DNA of 64,000 nucleotides, taken from NCBI GenBank assembly GCA_963402885.1, contig OY727103.1, positions 7,726,501-7,790,500 on the forward strand, read 5' to 3'. This document shows positions 11,859 through 22,763 of the stretch, piece by piece; the first letter of the stretch is position 1, and every line of letters begins with the position of its first letter. The translations under genes and the position numbers were made by a program. The DNA is from Antedon bifida. Lineage: Eukaryota > Echinodermata > Crinoidea > Comatulida > Antedonidae. The notes beneath the pieces were generated by a model. The model saw nothing but the letters and a program-made list of their open reading frames with translations. It searched no databases and was not told the origin of the DNA.

Positions 11859-13614
11859 GTGAGTACTTTCTCTTGTTTATCGTACTTTTGAAAATAAAAT
11901 TTCGTTGTAAGATAACCACAATTATTTTACTTGTTGCTCTTTACAATTACAGAATATTTATCCAAATCTAAAATAATATTCTCGGTGTTTTTTGTTTGTT
12001 TTTTTATTATTATTATCATAATAATGATACAAGAAAACTTTAATATTTTACCACAATGCAGTTTACTCGTCTGTTTTATTACAGTAATTTGTTATTATAA
12101 CTGGTATGTTTTATTAATTGAGAAATTACATAATTATTATAAAATACACATTAATTCATCATTCATAAGAGTTTGCACTGTGTTGCACGCAGGGACAATA
12201 AAAATTAATTTCCAAATCATGTAATTCTTTAATAACTGCACCACTACTAGCATGGTAAGGAACATTTCGCATTTAGCAATTAGACATATACAAATACATT
12301 TGTCTCTACGGCACCTTATCCATGTGTACAAGGTATAATTGTTGCCTCACAAAATTGCAGTCACATTTCAGAAGGTGGTTAAAGCTAAGACCTCCATTCC
12401 AAGCCGAAGTAACGTCTAACATACTTCTGATACACGAGAAGGAATGCTCGACATTGTTTCGATTACGTAAAATATTCTGCAATAGTGTTAAAAGTAATAA
12501 GTTGAGCAGCACGCGGAACAAATGTTATAATATATCTCGTATGAAATCGTCATCATGAGATGCATCTGTTACGTAGACCCTACACGTATATCGTTATCCC
12601 TCCGTATTTCGGTGAACTTAGGACTTATCAGTTGCATCGGCACAAATGAGAGAATCATCATCCTTATAATTATCGATAATTTAATATGCCATTATTCATA
12701 AATTGTTTGTCTAAAATGAATTACATTTAATTTATTTTTGTATATTCTTCGTTTTGTTCCGCATAAAATTGTATCGGGTGAACAATGTGCTGTCACTCAA
12801 CTCAGCTGTGTAGTGCTTTGAATCTTGTTTATTTTCAGGCACAGTTTGACCCTAAGCCTAATACTAATTATTGTATTTATACATTAATACTTCTAAAGTA
12901 TAATGTACAATACCTTCAAGCGTAATATCTTTCATTTTGCTCTTCTATGAAGAAATAATACCACAATGAAAAATAAAATAGCAGAATTAATGTATCATCG
13001 TCATTTAATAATAATGGTATAAGGGCCAAAGTAACATCAACAAGTATTATTATATCCTTGTGTATACATTTTAATGACTGTACTGTTGGAATGGCATTCT
13101 TAATCGGCTACATAAGCTCTTTGGTTTCTTTTAGCACAATACAGCTATCTGTTTTTTCAAGAATAATACAACAAATAATTCTTGATCGTAATGTACCTGA
13201 GAACTGTAATAATTTCAGGTACTATCCTTTGGTACTGTGTATACTTATTTATCGTATTTTTTACGGTTTTTAGGAGTTTATATAGTAATCAAAAATCGAA
13301 AGATGTTGTTATTCATAAATCTGAGGTTTATTAATTGCTTTTCATTTGTCATTTTGTTACTATTCGTCAGATTTTATTTTAGGTCAAAGTCCTTTGTTCT
13401 GCAGAAAATTGTATTAGGGTTAACTATGTTGTCATTCAACCAGATTTTACTACTAACTGGCTTTATACTGTTAGGCCTTTTTTGTCACAATATAGCTATT
13501 TGATGTTGTCGTTGTTGTTCCGAAATTAATAAAAATAAATAATCCTTGATCGTACTGTTCTTTGGTAGGCATACTATACATATAATTATTTGATTCTTTT
13601 TTAACGGTTTTCAG

Positions 13615-13686
13615 GTGGCTGTACAATAATCAAATAACTACAATATCAGCAAATGTGTTTGATGGTTTGACATCATTGACAATACT
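13615..13686 (+). pseudogene. LRR exon, type B, splice donor lost
   Basis: An LRR-coding stretch with an intact acceptor (GGTTTTCAG) and core NQITTISANVFDGLTSL, but at the exon end CT|GTGAGT has become CT|TTGAGT, so the donor GT is gone. Read through, the next codon is TGA. The same donor lesion is present at 25447, 29980, 41437 and 44249. If this copy is used at all, it can only be as a terminal exon or with a cryptic donor. Confidence 0.7.
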
Positions 13687-14441
13687 TTGAGTGCTTTCTA
13701 TTATTTATCATACTTTTGAAAATAGTATATTTTCGTTGTAATATAACATTTATTTTTATATTATTTCATTTGTAGGCTAATCCTTTGCAATACTGGATTG
13801 TTTTATTATGATTGATGTATCCGTTATTCTAACATAGGCTCCTGTAGTTGTAGTGTGTGTATGTTTTGATTCGTTAGTTTTACAGTAAATTATTATTATC
13901 ACTTAAATATTATTAAATGAAAAATAATGTAATTATGAGAGGCGTCGATTATTTATCCTCCGTACGGTGGAATAGCACTGGTTCTTTATTCGCACGTGCA
14001 ACAAATCGGACCTAATTTGGATTGTAGGTCTACGTACATTATTCACGTTATCCGTCCGTAATATTAACTGAAGTTAAAATGTGAACATACCATTTTCCAG
14101 AGTTTAGCCATTTTAAAGTTTTATAAATAAAGGGACCACAGTCAAATAATCTTGATTTCTTCCCTCACATTGTATGGTTCAGTAATAGCTTGTTGTGAGG
14201 TGATATCTGTTTCTACACTTTATAATTTCCCCTCTCTCATATTTGCACCTCATAATTAGCCTGCCTTTGACAATATTATTCGTGTGTCAGAGAAAGTCTA
14301 AATCGGCCACTGAAATGAAGAAAAAAATTACATAACTGTACTATGAAATATAGCAGAAAAACTAGATTGTTATTCTAGTTATTGTATTGCAGTAGTTTTA
14401 CAATACCTCTTGGAAATGTGTGTATATTGATTTATTTGCAG

Positions 14442-14532
14442 GTATTTAGATGATAACGCTATAACTACCATAGAGCAAGGTGCATTTTCTGCGTTTGCTT
14501 CTCAGATAATACTTAACTGTGTAACAATTTAA
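14442..14532 (+). pseudogene. LRR exon, type C, donor deleted, runs to stop
   Basis: Acceptor TTTATTTGCAG is intact and the frame reads YLDDNAITTIEQGAFSAFAS, as in the intact exon at 46330-46404. The sequence that should complete the repeat and supply the donor is missing (a net loss of 16 bp), so the frame continues about ten more codons to TAA at 14530-14532. Four other copies (26227, 30740, 42216, 45019) have the same structure. Confidence 0.7.
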
Positions 14533-14679
14533 AAATCTACATGCAGTTGTTTATATGCTCTGAACAATTTATCGGTCTACCAAATTCTATTTTACATACA
14601 ACACACTACGTAGGCCTTTTGTGGTCATAGTCTGTAAAATGTTAAAACGTTTTAATAGAAATACACGTATTCGTAAGGC

Positions 14680-16811
14680 CACTGGCGTTGGACACCCGAT
14701 TCTCGTACGGTTGGACAGTTTCTCCTCCTACCTCTACACACTGCATTCATCTCAAATATGTTGGACCACCCAAGTTTAAACTGACATTCTGAAACTGTAA
14801 ATTTTTTCAGAAAGGATTAAGCAATTAGACAATACATATGTCTATACGGCATTCTATCTATGTATACACGGTATAATGTTTGCCTCAAAAAATTGTACAG
14901 GCACATTACAGAATTAAGGAGGTTAAAGCTAAGACCTCCATTCCAAGCCGAAGTAACATCTAACATACACCTGATTTTTGGTATTGTATCTCGATTTCTG
15001 TAGTATCATAGGAACGTTCGGTAATACAATATCACATGTTTCACATGTATCACCTACTATCATATACCATAACCTAATTCATAAGCTAATGATAGAGGCA
15101 TGTGATGTCATGATGTTCTATATTACCAAGTTGTCAGAAAAACAACGTCAACAGTTTCTCCTCCTACCTCTACACACTGTATTCATTTAAAATACGTTAG
15201 ACCAGCTTAGTTTAAAATGACATTCTGCCGTATGAAACACAGACAGTGTCACAAAAACGACTTTTCTAATATCCCTTTCACACCAAAACACCGGGGCGTC
15301 AACTCCGGAGTGTCTCCAGAGTTTTGCTTATTTGGTGTGAAAGGGGTATAAAACATTGTTATGAGGTCATTCAATCTTAATCCAGTAAAAAATAAGTCAA
15401 AATTAGGGTGAACCGAGAACAAATTGCAACTTAAGTGTTTGTTTAGTTTGTCTGGCTGAAATTGTCCAAATGAATATCAAATAAAGATAACCAAAAGGAA
15501 ACTAATATTAGCATAATTAAATTACAGTATATGATGTCATACGTCATAAACATTACGAATGCTTTTTCGATCTCCAATCAAACAAAATAAGACTACGAAA
15601 ACGTCGTTATGAGAGGCATCTGTTATCTATGTTGATTCTGTTAGAGTCCGTACTGATACTTTTAAATACTCAGGGATAGTACGGTTTACCAATCTGTGTT
15701 ACGATCAGAAATAATCTTATTGGAGAGTCGTTTTTTTTAAAGTTTAAACACAGTTTAAAGTAACATTTTATAGATTTGTAAATTTTCATATTTTATAAAC
15801 CAAAAGTTATGCAAATGTACATGATTTTTTAGATTGTACTTTACTCTGAATTTTCAACTTTTATAGGCCTAAAATCAGAATGTTCTGAGAGCAATTGTAT
15901 TTTTATATTGTAACACTTTTATTAGCATTTTATAAATAGCATATTTTTCTATGTTTTTTTTCTATATTTATTGTTATAATTTCGGTTTTATTTTATCGTT
16001 CTAGTTGACAGGGGCTGGTCAAGCGCATCACAAGATGACAGTTTTATTACTTTTGCTTTTCCGCTACTCCCCTGTTATACTATAGGCCTATGTTTTTTTT
16101 GTTATGTAGAAAGATTGAAAATAAAATAAATAAATCTACAATAGTGTGGTACATGGGCCCTACACGTATATAGCCTTATCCATTCGTAGTTAGGCAAACT
16201 TATGACGTATTAATTTCATTGGCAAACATCAAATACTGCTATTATCTTCCTCTATAATATAGCGTTATCCCTTCGTTACTACAGTGGTAAGATGGGCTTA
16301 GGACGTATCAATTTCATCGGCACGAATGAAAGAATCGTATGAGAACTCATCCTTACTGTTCTTGTAGCCGTCTTCTTCTAAGATAAATGTCCATCATTGA
16401 CGAATACATATTATCCGTTTACTTAACTGATTGTCGAGATCCATATTTATACCAGGCTATACACTTTATTTTTATTTCATCTTTTTTGATTTCTATAACA
16501 TTGAGATTTAATTATTTAACTATAATTATCGAAAGATGTTGCTATTCATTAATCTGAGGTATATTAATTGCTTTTCATTTGTCATTTTGTTACTATTCGT
16601 CAGATTTGATTTTAGGTAAAAGTCCTTTGTTCTGCAGAAAATTGTATTAGGGTTAACTATGTTGTCATTCAACCAGATTTTACTACTAACCCTGGCTTTA
16701 TACTTTTAGGCCTTTTTTGTCACAATATAGCTATTTGATGTTGTCGTTGTTGTTTCGAAATTAATAAAAATAAATAATCCTTGATCGTACTGTTCTTTGG
16801 TAGGCATACTA
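14680..16811 (+). repeat. Duplicated intronic block downstream of module 1
   Basis: No gene seen. This block recurs at 26500-27430 (shorter) and 31030-33180. Landmarks are TTTCTCCTCCTACCTCTACA, an imperfect hairpin around CACCAAAACACCGGGGCGTC (15280-15350), and GACAGGGGCTGGTCAAGCGC near 16008 followed by AATAAAATAAATAAAT. That last stretch resembles the 3' end of an old retroposon carried along in the duplications. Confidence 0.6.
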
Positions 16812-17800
16812 TCTATATATAAATTATGGTTAATTCTGACATAGGCGAGCACAATGCAAAAACTTCGGTACAAATCTCCGACTTGGATACCTACCTTTTC
16901 TATCTCAGATGTACCGCGAAACGTAGATTTGATAACATTAGTTTTCACATCGACGCTATTATTCCACTTTTGTCTTTTACAACGACAAAATTTAGCGTTA
17001 CCTATCGAAATTTGTGGATATCACAGGGTTATTTTCACACACTCGCGCTGTTGTTCAACTGGCTTCCGGGTACGTCACTTCCGGCAAAATGGCCGTTGGT
17101 GGCGCCAATCAATATTAAATAAAAAATATTTTAGTGGTTCAAGGTATCGTGAACTACTGAAATTAATTTGTTATAGATATTCAACTAATCAATTATATTG
17201 ATTAAAGGCATTTACTTTACGTGAACTACAATTTGTTTTAGTAATTTAACTTTTATTGAAGGCCTTTACTTTTATGTGAACTACAATGTGATTTTAGTGA
17301 TTCAACTAAATCGTGAACTACAATTTATTTGTTTTAGATATTCAAATATCAATTATAAAGGCCTTTACTTTACGTGAAATACAATTTGTTTTAGTAATTT
17401 TACTAATTCCTAACCACCGATTTCTGTCAAGTGTCCATACATCATTACTAACAGGGGACGTAATCAATCATAATTGGTACATTTCGCATCTTATCAAACT
17501 TATTTTCAGTACAGGTTCAAATCTCACACACACAAGACCGAATATAATAATTAGCCTATATTGTTCTCTATTCGTACATTTTTTAAACTCTAATTTGCTA
17601 TATTACCCTGGAAGCGATATTTTTGGCGTACCTAATTTATGGACCACCATGAAACATCACAAAATAAACATACATTACTCATCAGTCATATGCATAGGTG
17701 TCACCCGGGCTTCAATTTCCAGAGGCGTTGGTCATGTTTTTGAGGACCATTCGGGTACACCCACTAGAGGGTGCGCGAGCGAAGCGAGCGAACCCTCTAG
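16812..17800 (+). mobile_element. Non-autonomous Helitron-like insertion (5' TC ... 3' CTAG)
   Basis: Compared with the paralogous intron at 13565-13600 and 33170-33200, 989 bp are inserted between A (16811) and T (17801) with no target-site duplication. The insert starts TCTATATATAAATTATGG and ends AACCCTCTAG. Near the 3' end, CACTAGAGGGT pairs with ACCCTCTAGTG around a GCGAGCGAAGCGAGCG core. TC..CTAG ends, an A|T target, a 3'-terminal palindrome and no duplication are Helitron hallmarks. There is no Rep/helicase ORF. About three copies of a GGCCTTTACTTTACGTGAA-type subrepeat lie at 17200-17410. Confidence 0.6.
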
Positions 17801-17838
17801 TGCATATAATTATTTGATTCTTTTTTAACGGTTTTCAG

Positions 17839-17916
17839 GTTGTTGAACTATAACAAAATAAAAAAAACTACATTACCAGCAAATGTGTTTGATGGTTTGA
17901 CATCATTGACAACACT
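17839..17916 (+). CDS. LGR-type receptor, LRR exon 3 (array type D, intact, 78 nt)
   Basis: Acceptor GGTTTTCAG, donor CT|GTGAGT, phase 2/2. It encodes one LRR with two extra codons: NKIKKTTLPANVFDGLTSL against NxITTLPANVFDGLTSL in its relatives. The extra Lys-Lys falls just after the conserved Asn/Ile strand. An expanded A-run in the DNA (ATAAAAAAAACTA) suggests slippage that kept the frame. Its flanks match those of 33216-33287. Confidence 0.7.
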
Positions 17917-18329
17917 GTGAGTGCTTTCTTTTGTTTATCATACTTTTGAAAATAGTATAGTTTCGTTGTAAGATAACCATAATTATTATTGTCATCGTTT
18001 TAGTTTTTGATCCTTTGCAATTGCAGAATTTTCATTTAAATCTAAAATAATCGAACCTGATGTTTGTTTTTAAATTATTATTAATGTATCTTAATAATGA
18101 TAAAAAAAAAACATGTACTAATTTAACACAAGCTCCTGTATGTAGTTTGTTTAGATTCGTCACTTTTATTACAGTAATTTGTTATTATAACTGGTATATT
18201 TTATTAAATGAGATATTACATAATTATTATAAAATTGTATTCAGAAGATGCTGTATAGCAGACAATGTTGAATTTAGAAATCATTCCATTCTTTAAATAA
18301 CTGTACCACTACTATCATGGTAACGACAC

Positions 18330-18700
18330 ATTGTGTTGAAAATAGTAGTAAAAGTGTTTTTTCTTGTAAAAAAACGGTAAATTACTGGCAATCTGGACGC
18401 CAGTAATTTACCGTAATGTAAAATTACAGGTACTGTTAATGAAAGGTTTGTGTAAAATAACAGTAGATTACTGTTGGTCATAAAGTCAGTTGTCAACCTT
18501 AATGTAAAATCACAGGTACTGTTAAAAATAAATTACTGTAAAACTACAGTAAATTACTGTTAACTTGAAATTCGGATGTCAACTATAACGTAGAATCACG
18601 GGTAATGTTGATAAATAACTGTAAAACTACTTTCGATTTCAATGGTAATGTAAAATCACAGGTACCGTTATTAATAAATTACTGTAAAAGATTCAGTAAA
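18330..18700. repeat. Iterated CAGGTACTGTTA / TTACTGTAAA repeat region with hairpin
   Basis: Several degenerate repeats of TGTAAAATCACAGGTACTGTT and of ACTACAGTAAATTACTGTTA fill this stretch. A perfect 15-bp inverted repeat (18375-18389 and 18399-18413, 9-nt loop) opens it. The organisation suggests a MITE or foldback element with internal iteration. No protein-coding capacity. Confidence 0.55.
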
Positions 18701-20100
18701 TTCCTACCAAACAAAATATTACAAAAATATAAATACCATACAGACAAAATAAATACATGCCCGGATATCTTATTTCAATAACTGATAACAATAACAAACT
18801 CCATTATAACATTTCTTTTTTACTTGTCTAAATATCTTGTTTCCGTCATGTTCTTATGTTCCCTACAATGTTCATTGTATCTGAACTTGATCTGGGATTC
18901 TCTGTAAGGTTTCTTTTTTTTACATTTTTTTAACAATAAAATGTTATTGTCTGTATTACATAGATGTTTTCGATCTTCAAAGTACATCTTCTATTAAAAT
19001 CTGTTTATCACCTATATTTAGATTGATTTCAATATACAATATTTAAGTATTGGTATTAATATTTACAATCGATTAATTAAATCTTTAAAAAACCAATCTA
19101 TTAAAATTAGACCCACCATCTATGCTTGATTGTTAAATAATTATGTGGATGTTACAATCATCAAAATATGCCTTATATTAAAATGACCATCAATTATTGA
19201 TGATTTTTGAATGACAATCATTACAAAAGACATGCTTTCAATGTTTTCAATTAAAAGTGATAATGACAAATCTATATACTTAATTCAATATACTAATTCT
19301 ATCAATCTCAGTAATAACTACAAACTCTGATGTAATTTTTAAAATAACATCGAACAATGGAAAATACAAATATGCTGCATTACTACATACTAGCGTTGAA
19401 CCAGGTAAAACTAATTTTAATTAAATTTTAATTAAATTAATTAAATTAAATTAATTTTAATTTAATTAAAATATGCTATAAGGTAACAAAATGTAGAGCA
19501 ATCCGCTCGTCGAGAAGGTTCCGTGTGCCTATTTTGAGTAGGCCTACAGTATGTCAATATACGTTGACAAAACAATGCACTGTTCTCAACACACTCACAG
19601 GCAATAATAATCTAATCATGTTAATTTGCAAAAAAAAGGTTATTTTGTTTAATCCAAGCTTAGACATATAAAAACAAAACATAACATCGCTTTATGTACA
19701 GCAGAAATATAAAACAATAATAATAAGTACATAATATGTGAAACTTCAATTGGATTATATTTGTTTGGAGTTTCCCACATGAAGTATGAAAAAAGGTTTC
19801 TAAGAGTTAATGTTGACCAACTACAATTAATGTTCCAAACTGCTGAGTTCCTAATGCCCACTCATTTTCAAATCTTTTATGATATAATTGTTCTTTATTA
19901 AATTCGTTTGAAAGTTTTAAAAGGCCTAACAAATTTGATAAATTTCATATTGTTTTAAAAAGTGCAGATTACGAACAAACAACCCACCAACCCAGTCTGT
20001 TAGTTTGCACATCAATATGTTTTATATAAAAGAAAACTAGTTTCTAACCTCTGTATGAATTCTATCTAGAGAAGTGTGACTAGTCGGTGGCCTGGGTGGT
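18700..20100. other. No gene seen (AT-rich intron)
   Basis: Very AT-rich sequence without LRR-exon homology. A TTAATTAAAT-type low-complexity run lies at 19405-19470. A minus-strand frame at 19861-19649 shows no domain and is not called. Confidence 0.5.
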
Positions 20101-20162
20101 CTAGGACCGGTCTAGCTAGCCTAGTGTAGGCCTAGGCCTAGTTAGCCTTATTTATATTATAT
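20100..20162. repeat. CTAGGCCTAG low-complexity tract, left part
   Basis: Palindromic words built from CTAG and AGGCCT, such as TGTAGGCCTAGGCCTAG. The same texture resumes at 20761, which shows that the element between was inserted into one continuous tract. Confidence 0.6.
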
Positions 20163-20760
20163 AATTACCTCCGCCAAGGAGGTTATGTTTTCACCCATGT
20201 ATGTTTGTGTGTTTGTGTGTGTGTTTGTGTGTGTGTTTGTGTGTCTGTGAACAGCCTGGAGGCCACAGTTTTTATCCGATTCTCACCAAATTTGGTAACA
20301 ATGATCTATGCCCCAAAAGCTCGGACGAGTTCGAATTTGAGGGGAAAATGTCATAGGTCAAGGTCACAACTAACACAAAACTATTTTACTGCCTAGAGAC
20401 CACAGTTTTTATCCGATTCTCATCAAACTTAGCACAATGATCAATGACACATCATATAATTGTGGTTAAATTTTGAAGGGTCAGGGTCAAAGATCAAGGT
20501 CCATAAAAACTCAAAAAATAAGAAATAAAAAAATAATTAAAAAAAAAAACCTCAGTGGGCTTGAACCAGTGATCTCAACTGTGAGAGGTTGGATACAGAA
20601 CCATTACACCACACTGTCATCCACAACTTTGTAGTGTGCAGTTAACATATTTACACTTAGAACTAATAAAAAAAAATGTAAAAAAAAAATATTCAGGGGG
20701 AATTTTATGTAGGGGAATTTTACAGTAGGCGGAGGTTTGTACTCTCGGAGTACCCTCTAG
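20163..20760 (+). mobile_element. Helitron-like repeat with 3' hairpin + CTAG, carrying a tRNA-like segment
   Basis: The element begins near ACCTCCGCCAAGGAGGTTAT and ends GGCGGAGG..GTACTCTCGGAGTACCCTCTAG. The terminal hairpin GTACTC-TCG-GAGTAC followed by CTAG and then T is the canonical Helitron 3' end; the left end is less clear. Inside are a GTGTTTGTGT run (20204-20250), a duplicated phrase (CCACAGTTTTTATCCGATTC at about 20265 and 20401), and a reverse-oriented tRNA-like piece. Elements with this CCTCCGCCAAGGAGG start are, to my knowledge, widespread in marine invertebrates. Confidence 0.55.
20551..20620 (-). repeat. tRNA-like (SINE-type) pol III promoter remnant
   Basis: On the minus strand, TGGTGTAATGGTTCTG (20611-20596) resembles an A box and GGTTCAAGCCC (20567-20557) is a good B box, about 30 bp apart as in tRNA-derived SINE heads. 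No complete cloverleaf could be drawn. It sits inside the Helitron-like element and was probably carried by it. Confidence 0.5.
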
Positions 20761-20935
20761 TTATTATTATTATAGTAGGGTCTAGCTAGGACTAGGCCTA
20801 AGCCTACATGCCTAGCAGGCCTAGCCTGTAGATAGGCTAGTAGTAGTACTAGGCCTAGCCTAGCCTAGGCCTAGCTAGATAGTATAGGAGGGCCTAGGCT
20901 AGGCCTACCACCTAGGCTAGCTAGGACTTGTTTTG
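20761..20935. repeat. CTAGGCCTAG low-complexity tract, right part
   Basis: Dense CTAG/AGGCCT palindromes, for example CTAGCCTAGCCTAGGCCTAG, continuing the tract interrupted by the 20163-20760 element. Confidence 0.6.
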
Positions 20936-21639
20936 TTATGGATATTAAAGTCTACCGTTTTAATTTATTTTATAGGCCTAATCACATGATTAGAAAGGAT
21001 AGCTCTCTGTTAGTCATACCATAGGCCAGGCCTACTTACCGTTCAAAATTTCACTTTTGTTTCAAGTAACCAAGCTGTTTCGGCAGCAGAGCACACTTCT
21101 CACGCCCAGGGTCTACAGGGTTGGGTAGGTTTGGCCAGTATGCGTACCTTTCTATGGCCAGCGGGCGTCCCGGATATTGCGCAATATGGCCAGCGGGCGT
21201 CCAATTATTGCGCAATATTTTTTTAATGGCAGCGTCCGCTCCGTGTACTGTATCTCGATTTTTACAAGTAACATAACATTCGGCAATACAGCATCATTAT
21301 TTGTTTATTATATTTTTTGTATCACCTACTGTCGTACTATATACCATAACCTAATTCTTAACCTAATTATACAGGCACCATGTAATACATTCTACCAAAC
21401 ATAGCCTGATATTGTAAAAGTATAACACTAATTTCCAAGCATCTAGTAGCGCTCTGTCTTTTCCAGTTTTACCTCAGCCCATGGTGGGCCAAGGTCCTGG
21501 GCCAGGATTAGGGAATGGGGGGGTGCTATTTTGACCAACAGCATTGGTGTTTTGGTATATGTTTGATATTAAATCTTATAAGGCAGTTAATGGGTGGGGG
21601 AGGTTACACCGGAGGATAATTCCCACAAGGGGGAATTTT

Positions 21640-22160
21640 CGTTGTAAGAAAACCACAATTAATATAGTCATCGTTTTACTTGTTATGCTTTACAATTACA
21701 GAATATTCATGCAAATCTAAAATAATACTACCCGATGTTTTTTTTATTATTATTAAAAAAAAAAGAAGACTGTAATACTTTACCATAATGTAGTTTGCTT
21801 GGATTCGTCTGTTTTTTTTACAGTAATTTGTTATTAAAACTGGTATGTTTTATTAATTGAGAAATTACATAATTATTATAAAATACATAGGCCTATTAAT
21901 TCATCATTCTTAAGAGTTTGCAGACAATACGTCACACTGTGTTGCACGCTGTGATAATAAAAACTAATTTACAAATCATGTAATTCTTTAATAACTGCAC
22001 CACTACTAGCATGGTAAGGGAAAATTTCGCATTATGTTACAATTATACAATTCGTATCAAATCAGTAGTACGGTGTTACATCTAAGGACAACATTCTTTA
22101 AAAAAAAACAAGTTTCAGAAAGGATTTAGCAATAGACAATACATATGTCTCTACGGCACC
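21640..22160 (+). repeat. Array flank block whose LRR exon is missing
   Basis: From GTAAGAAAACCACAATTAAT to CTCTACGGCACCTTATTC this matches the sequence downstream of the type A exons at 11858, 28070 and 34130. The LRR exon that should precede it is absent; unrelated sequence abuts at about 21635. This is a duplication unit that lost its exon, through insertion or deletion. Confidence 0.6.
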
Positions 22161-22164
22161 TTAT

Positions 22165-22760
22165 TCATGTGTGGAGCCGTGAAATGTGCAAAAAGTCACA
22201 TTTGTGGAAACAACCACATTTGTGCAAACATTTTACCTTCAAATGTGCAATCAACCATATTTGTGCAAACATTTTACCTTCAAATGTGTAAATCTGTAAA
22301 AATTCATAACCCGCAAATGTGCAAACATCACGCCGTTAAATGTGCAAAAGGTATTCTAAAAATGTGCAAAGAATTTCTTCAACCAAACTCCTATTCCATT
22401 TTATATTTTTGGTTCGTAGGTCTTTCAGAGTAGAAATAACAATGGGAAAAAGAGTATAATAAATTGAAAATGTTCAATATATAAAAAACGAATTATACTG
22501 TTGTATTTTATTATAATCAAAGGCTCTAAACCGCCTCGGCTAAACTCAAGTCGGCCCCAAGTCAACTCGCCCTCAAGTCAACTCGGCCTCAAGTCAACTC
22601 GGCCTCAAGTTAACTCGGCCTCAAGTCAATTCGGCCAAAAACTAATCGGTCAAGATCGGTCTGATTAAAAATAGTGCAATGTATTTTAGTATTTGATAAA
22701 ACCAAAGTTAAAATAAACCTGTTACGCATAAATATAAAAGTAATTCAAGTAATTATGCAT
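22165..22760 (+). repeat. Phrase-iterating repeat family, copy 1
   Basis: Begins GTGGAGCCGTGAAATGTGCA. The first 220 bp iterate TTGTGCAAACATTTTACC- and AAATGTGCAA-type phrases; later (22540-22635) a 16-17 bp unit, AAGTCAACTCGGCCTC, repeats about six times. Other copies are at 38094-38628 (same orientation) and 40255-40789 (reverse). Long open frames here are by-products of the iteration. The class is unknown; non-coding DNA transposon or foldback are the likeliest. Confidence 0.6.
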
Positions 22761-22763
22761 TAA

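Larger units (their letters stand above)
12720..14580 (+). repeat. Exon-array module, copy 1 (dead type-B plus truncated type-C exon)
   Basis: A duplicated intronic block near-identical over most of its length to 24700-26520, 29300-31030, 43560-45340 and, in part, 41150-42520 and 45340-46660. Each copy holds an LRR exon and, 800-850 bp later, a second exon. Shared landmarks are CAGGCACAGTTTGACCCT, GAATGGCA..CGGCTACA, GGACCTAATTTGGATTGTAG and TTCCCTCACATTGTATGGTT. The copies differ by substitutions and short indels. Confidence 0.75.

Noticed and set aside
16826..17828. Open frames of 98, 115 and 171 codons
   Set aside because: They lie inside the Helitron-like insertion, have no domain and cross its subrepeats.
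20205..20396. Frame starting with a Cys-Val repeat
   Set aside because: Translation of a GTGTGT microsatellite.
22167..22433. Cys/His-rich frame resembling a zinc-finger protein
   Set aside because: Produced by the iterated AAATGTGCAAA phrase; the reverse copy at 40908-40639 gives a similar artefact.
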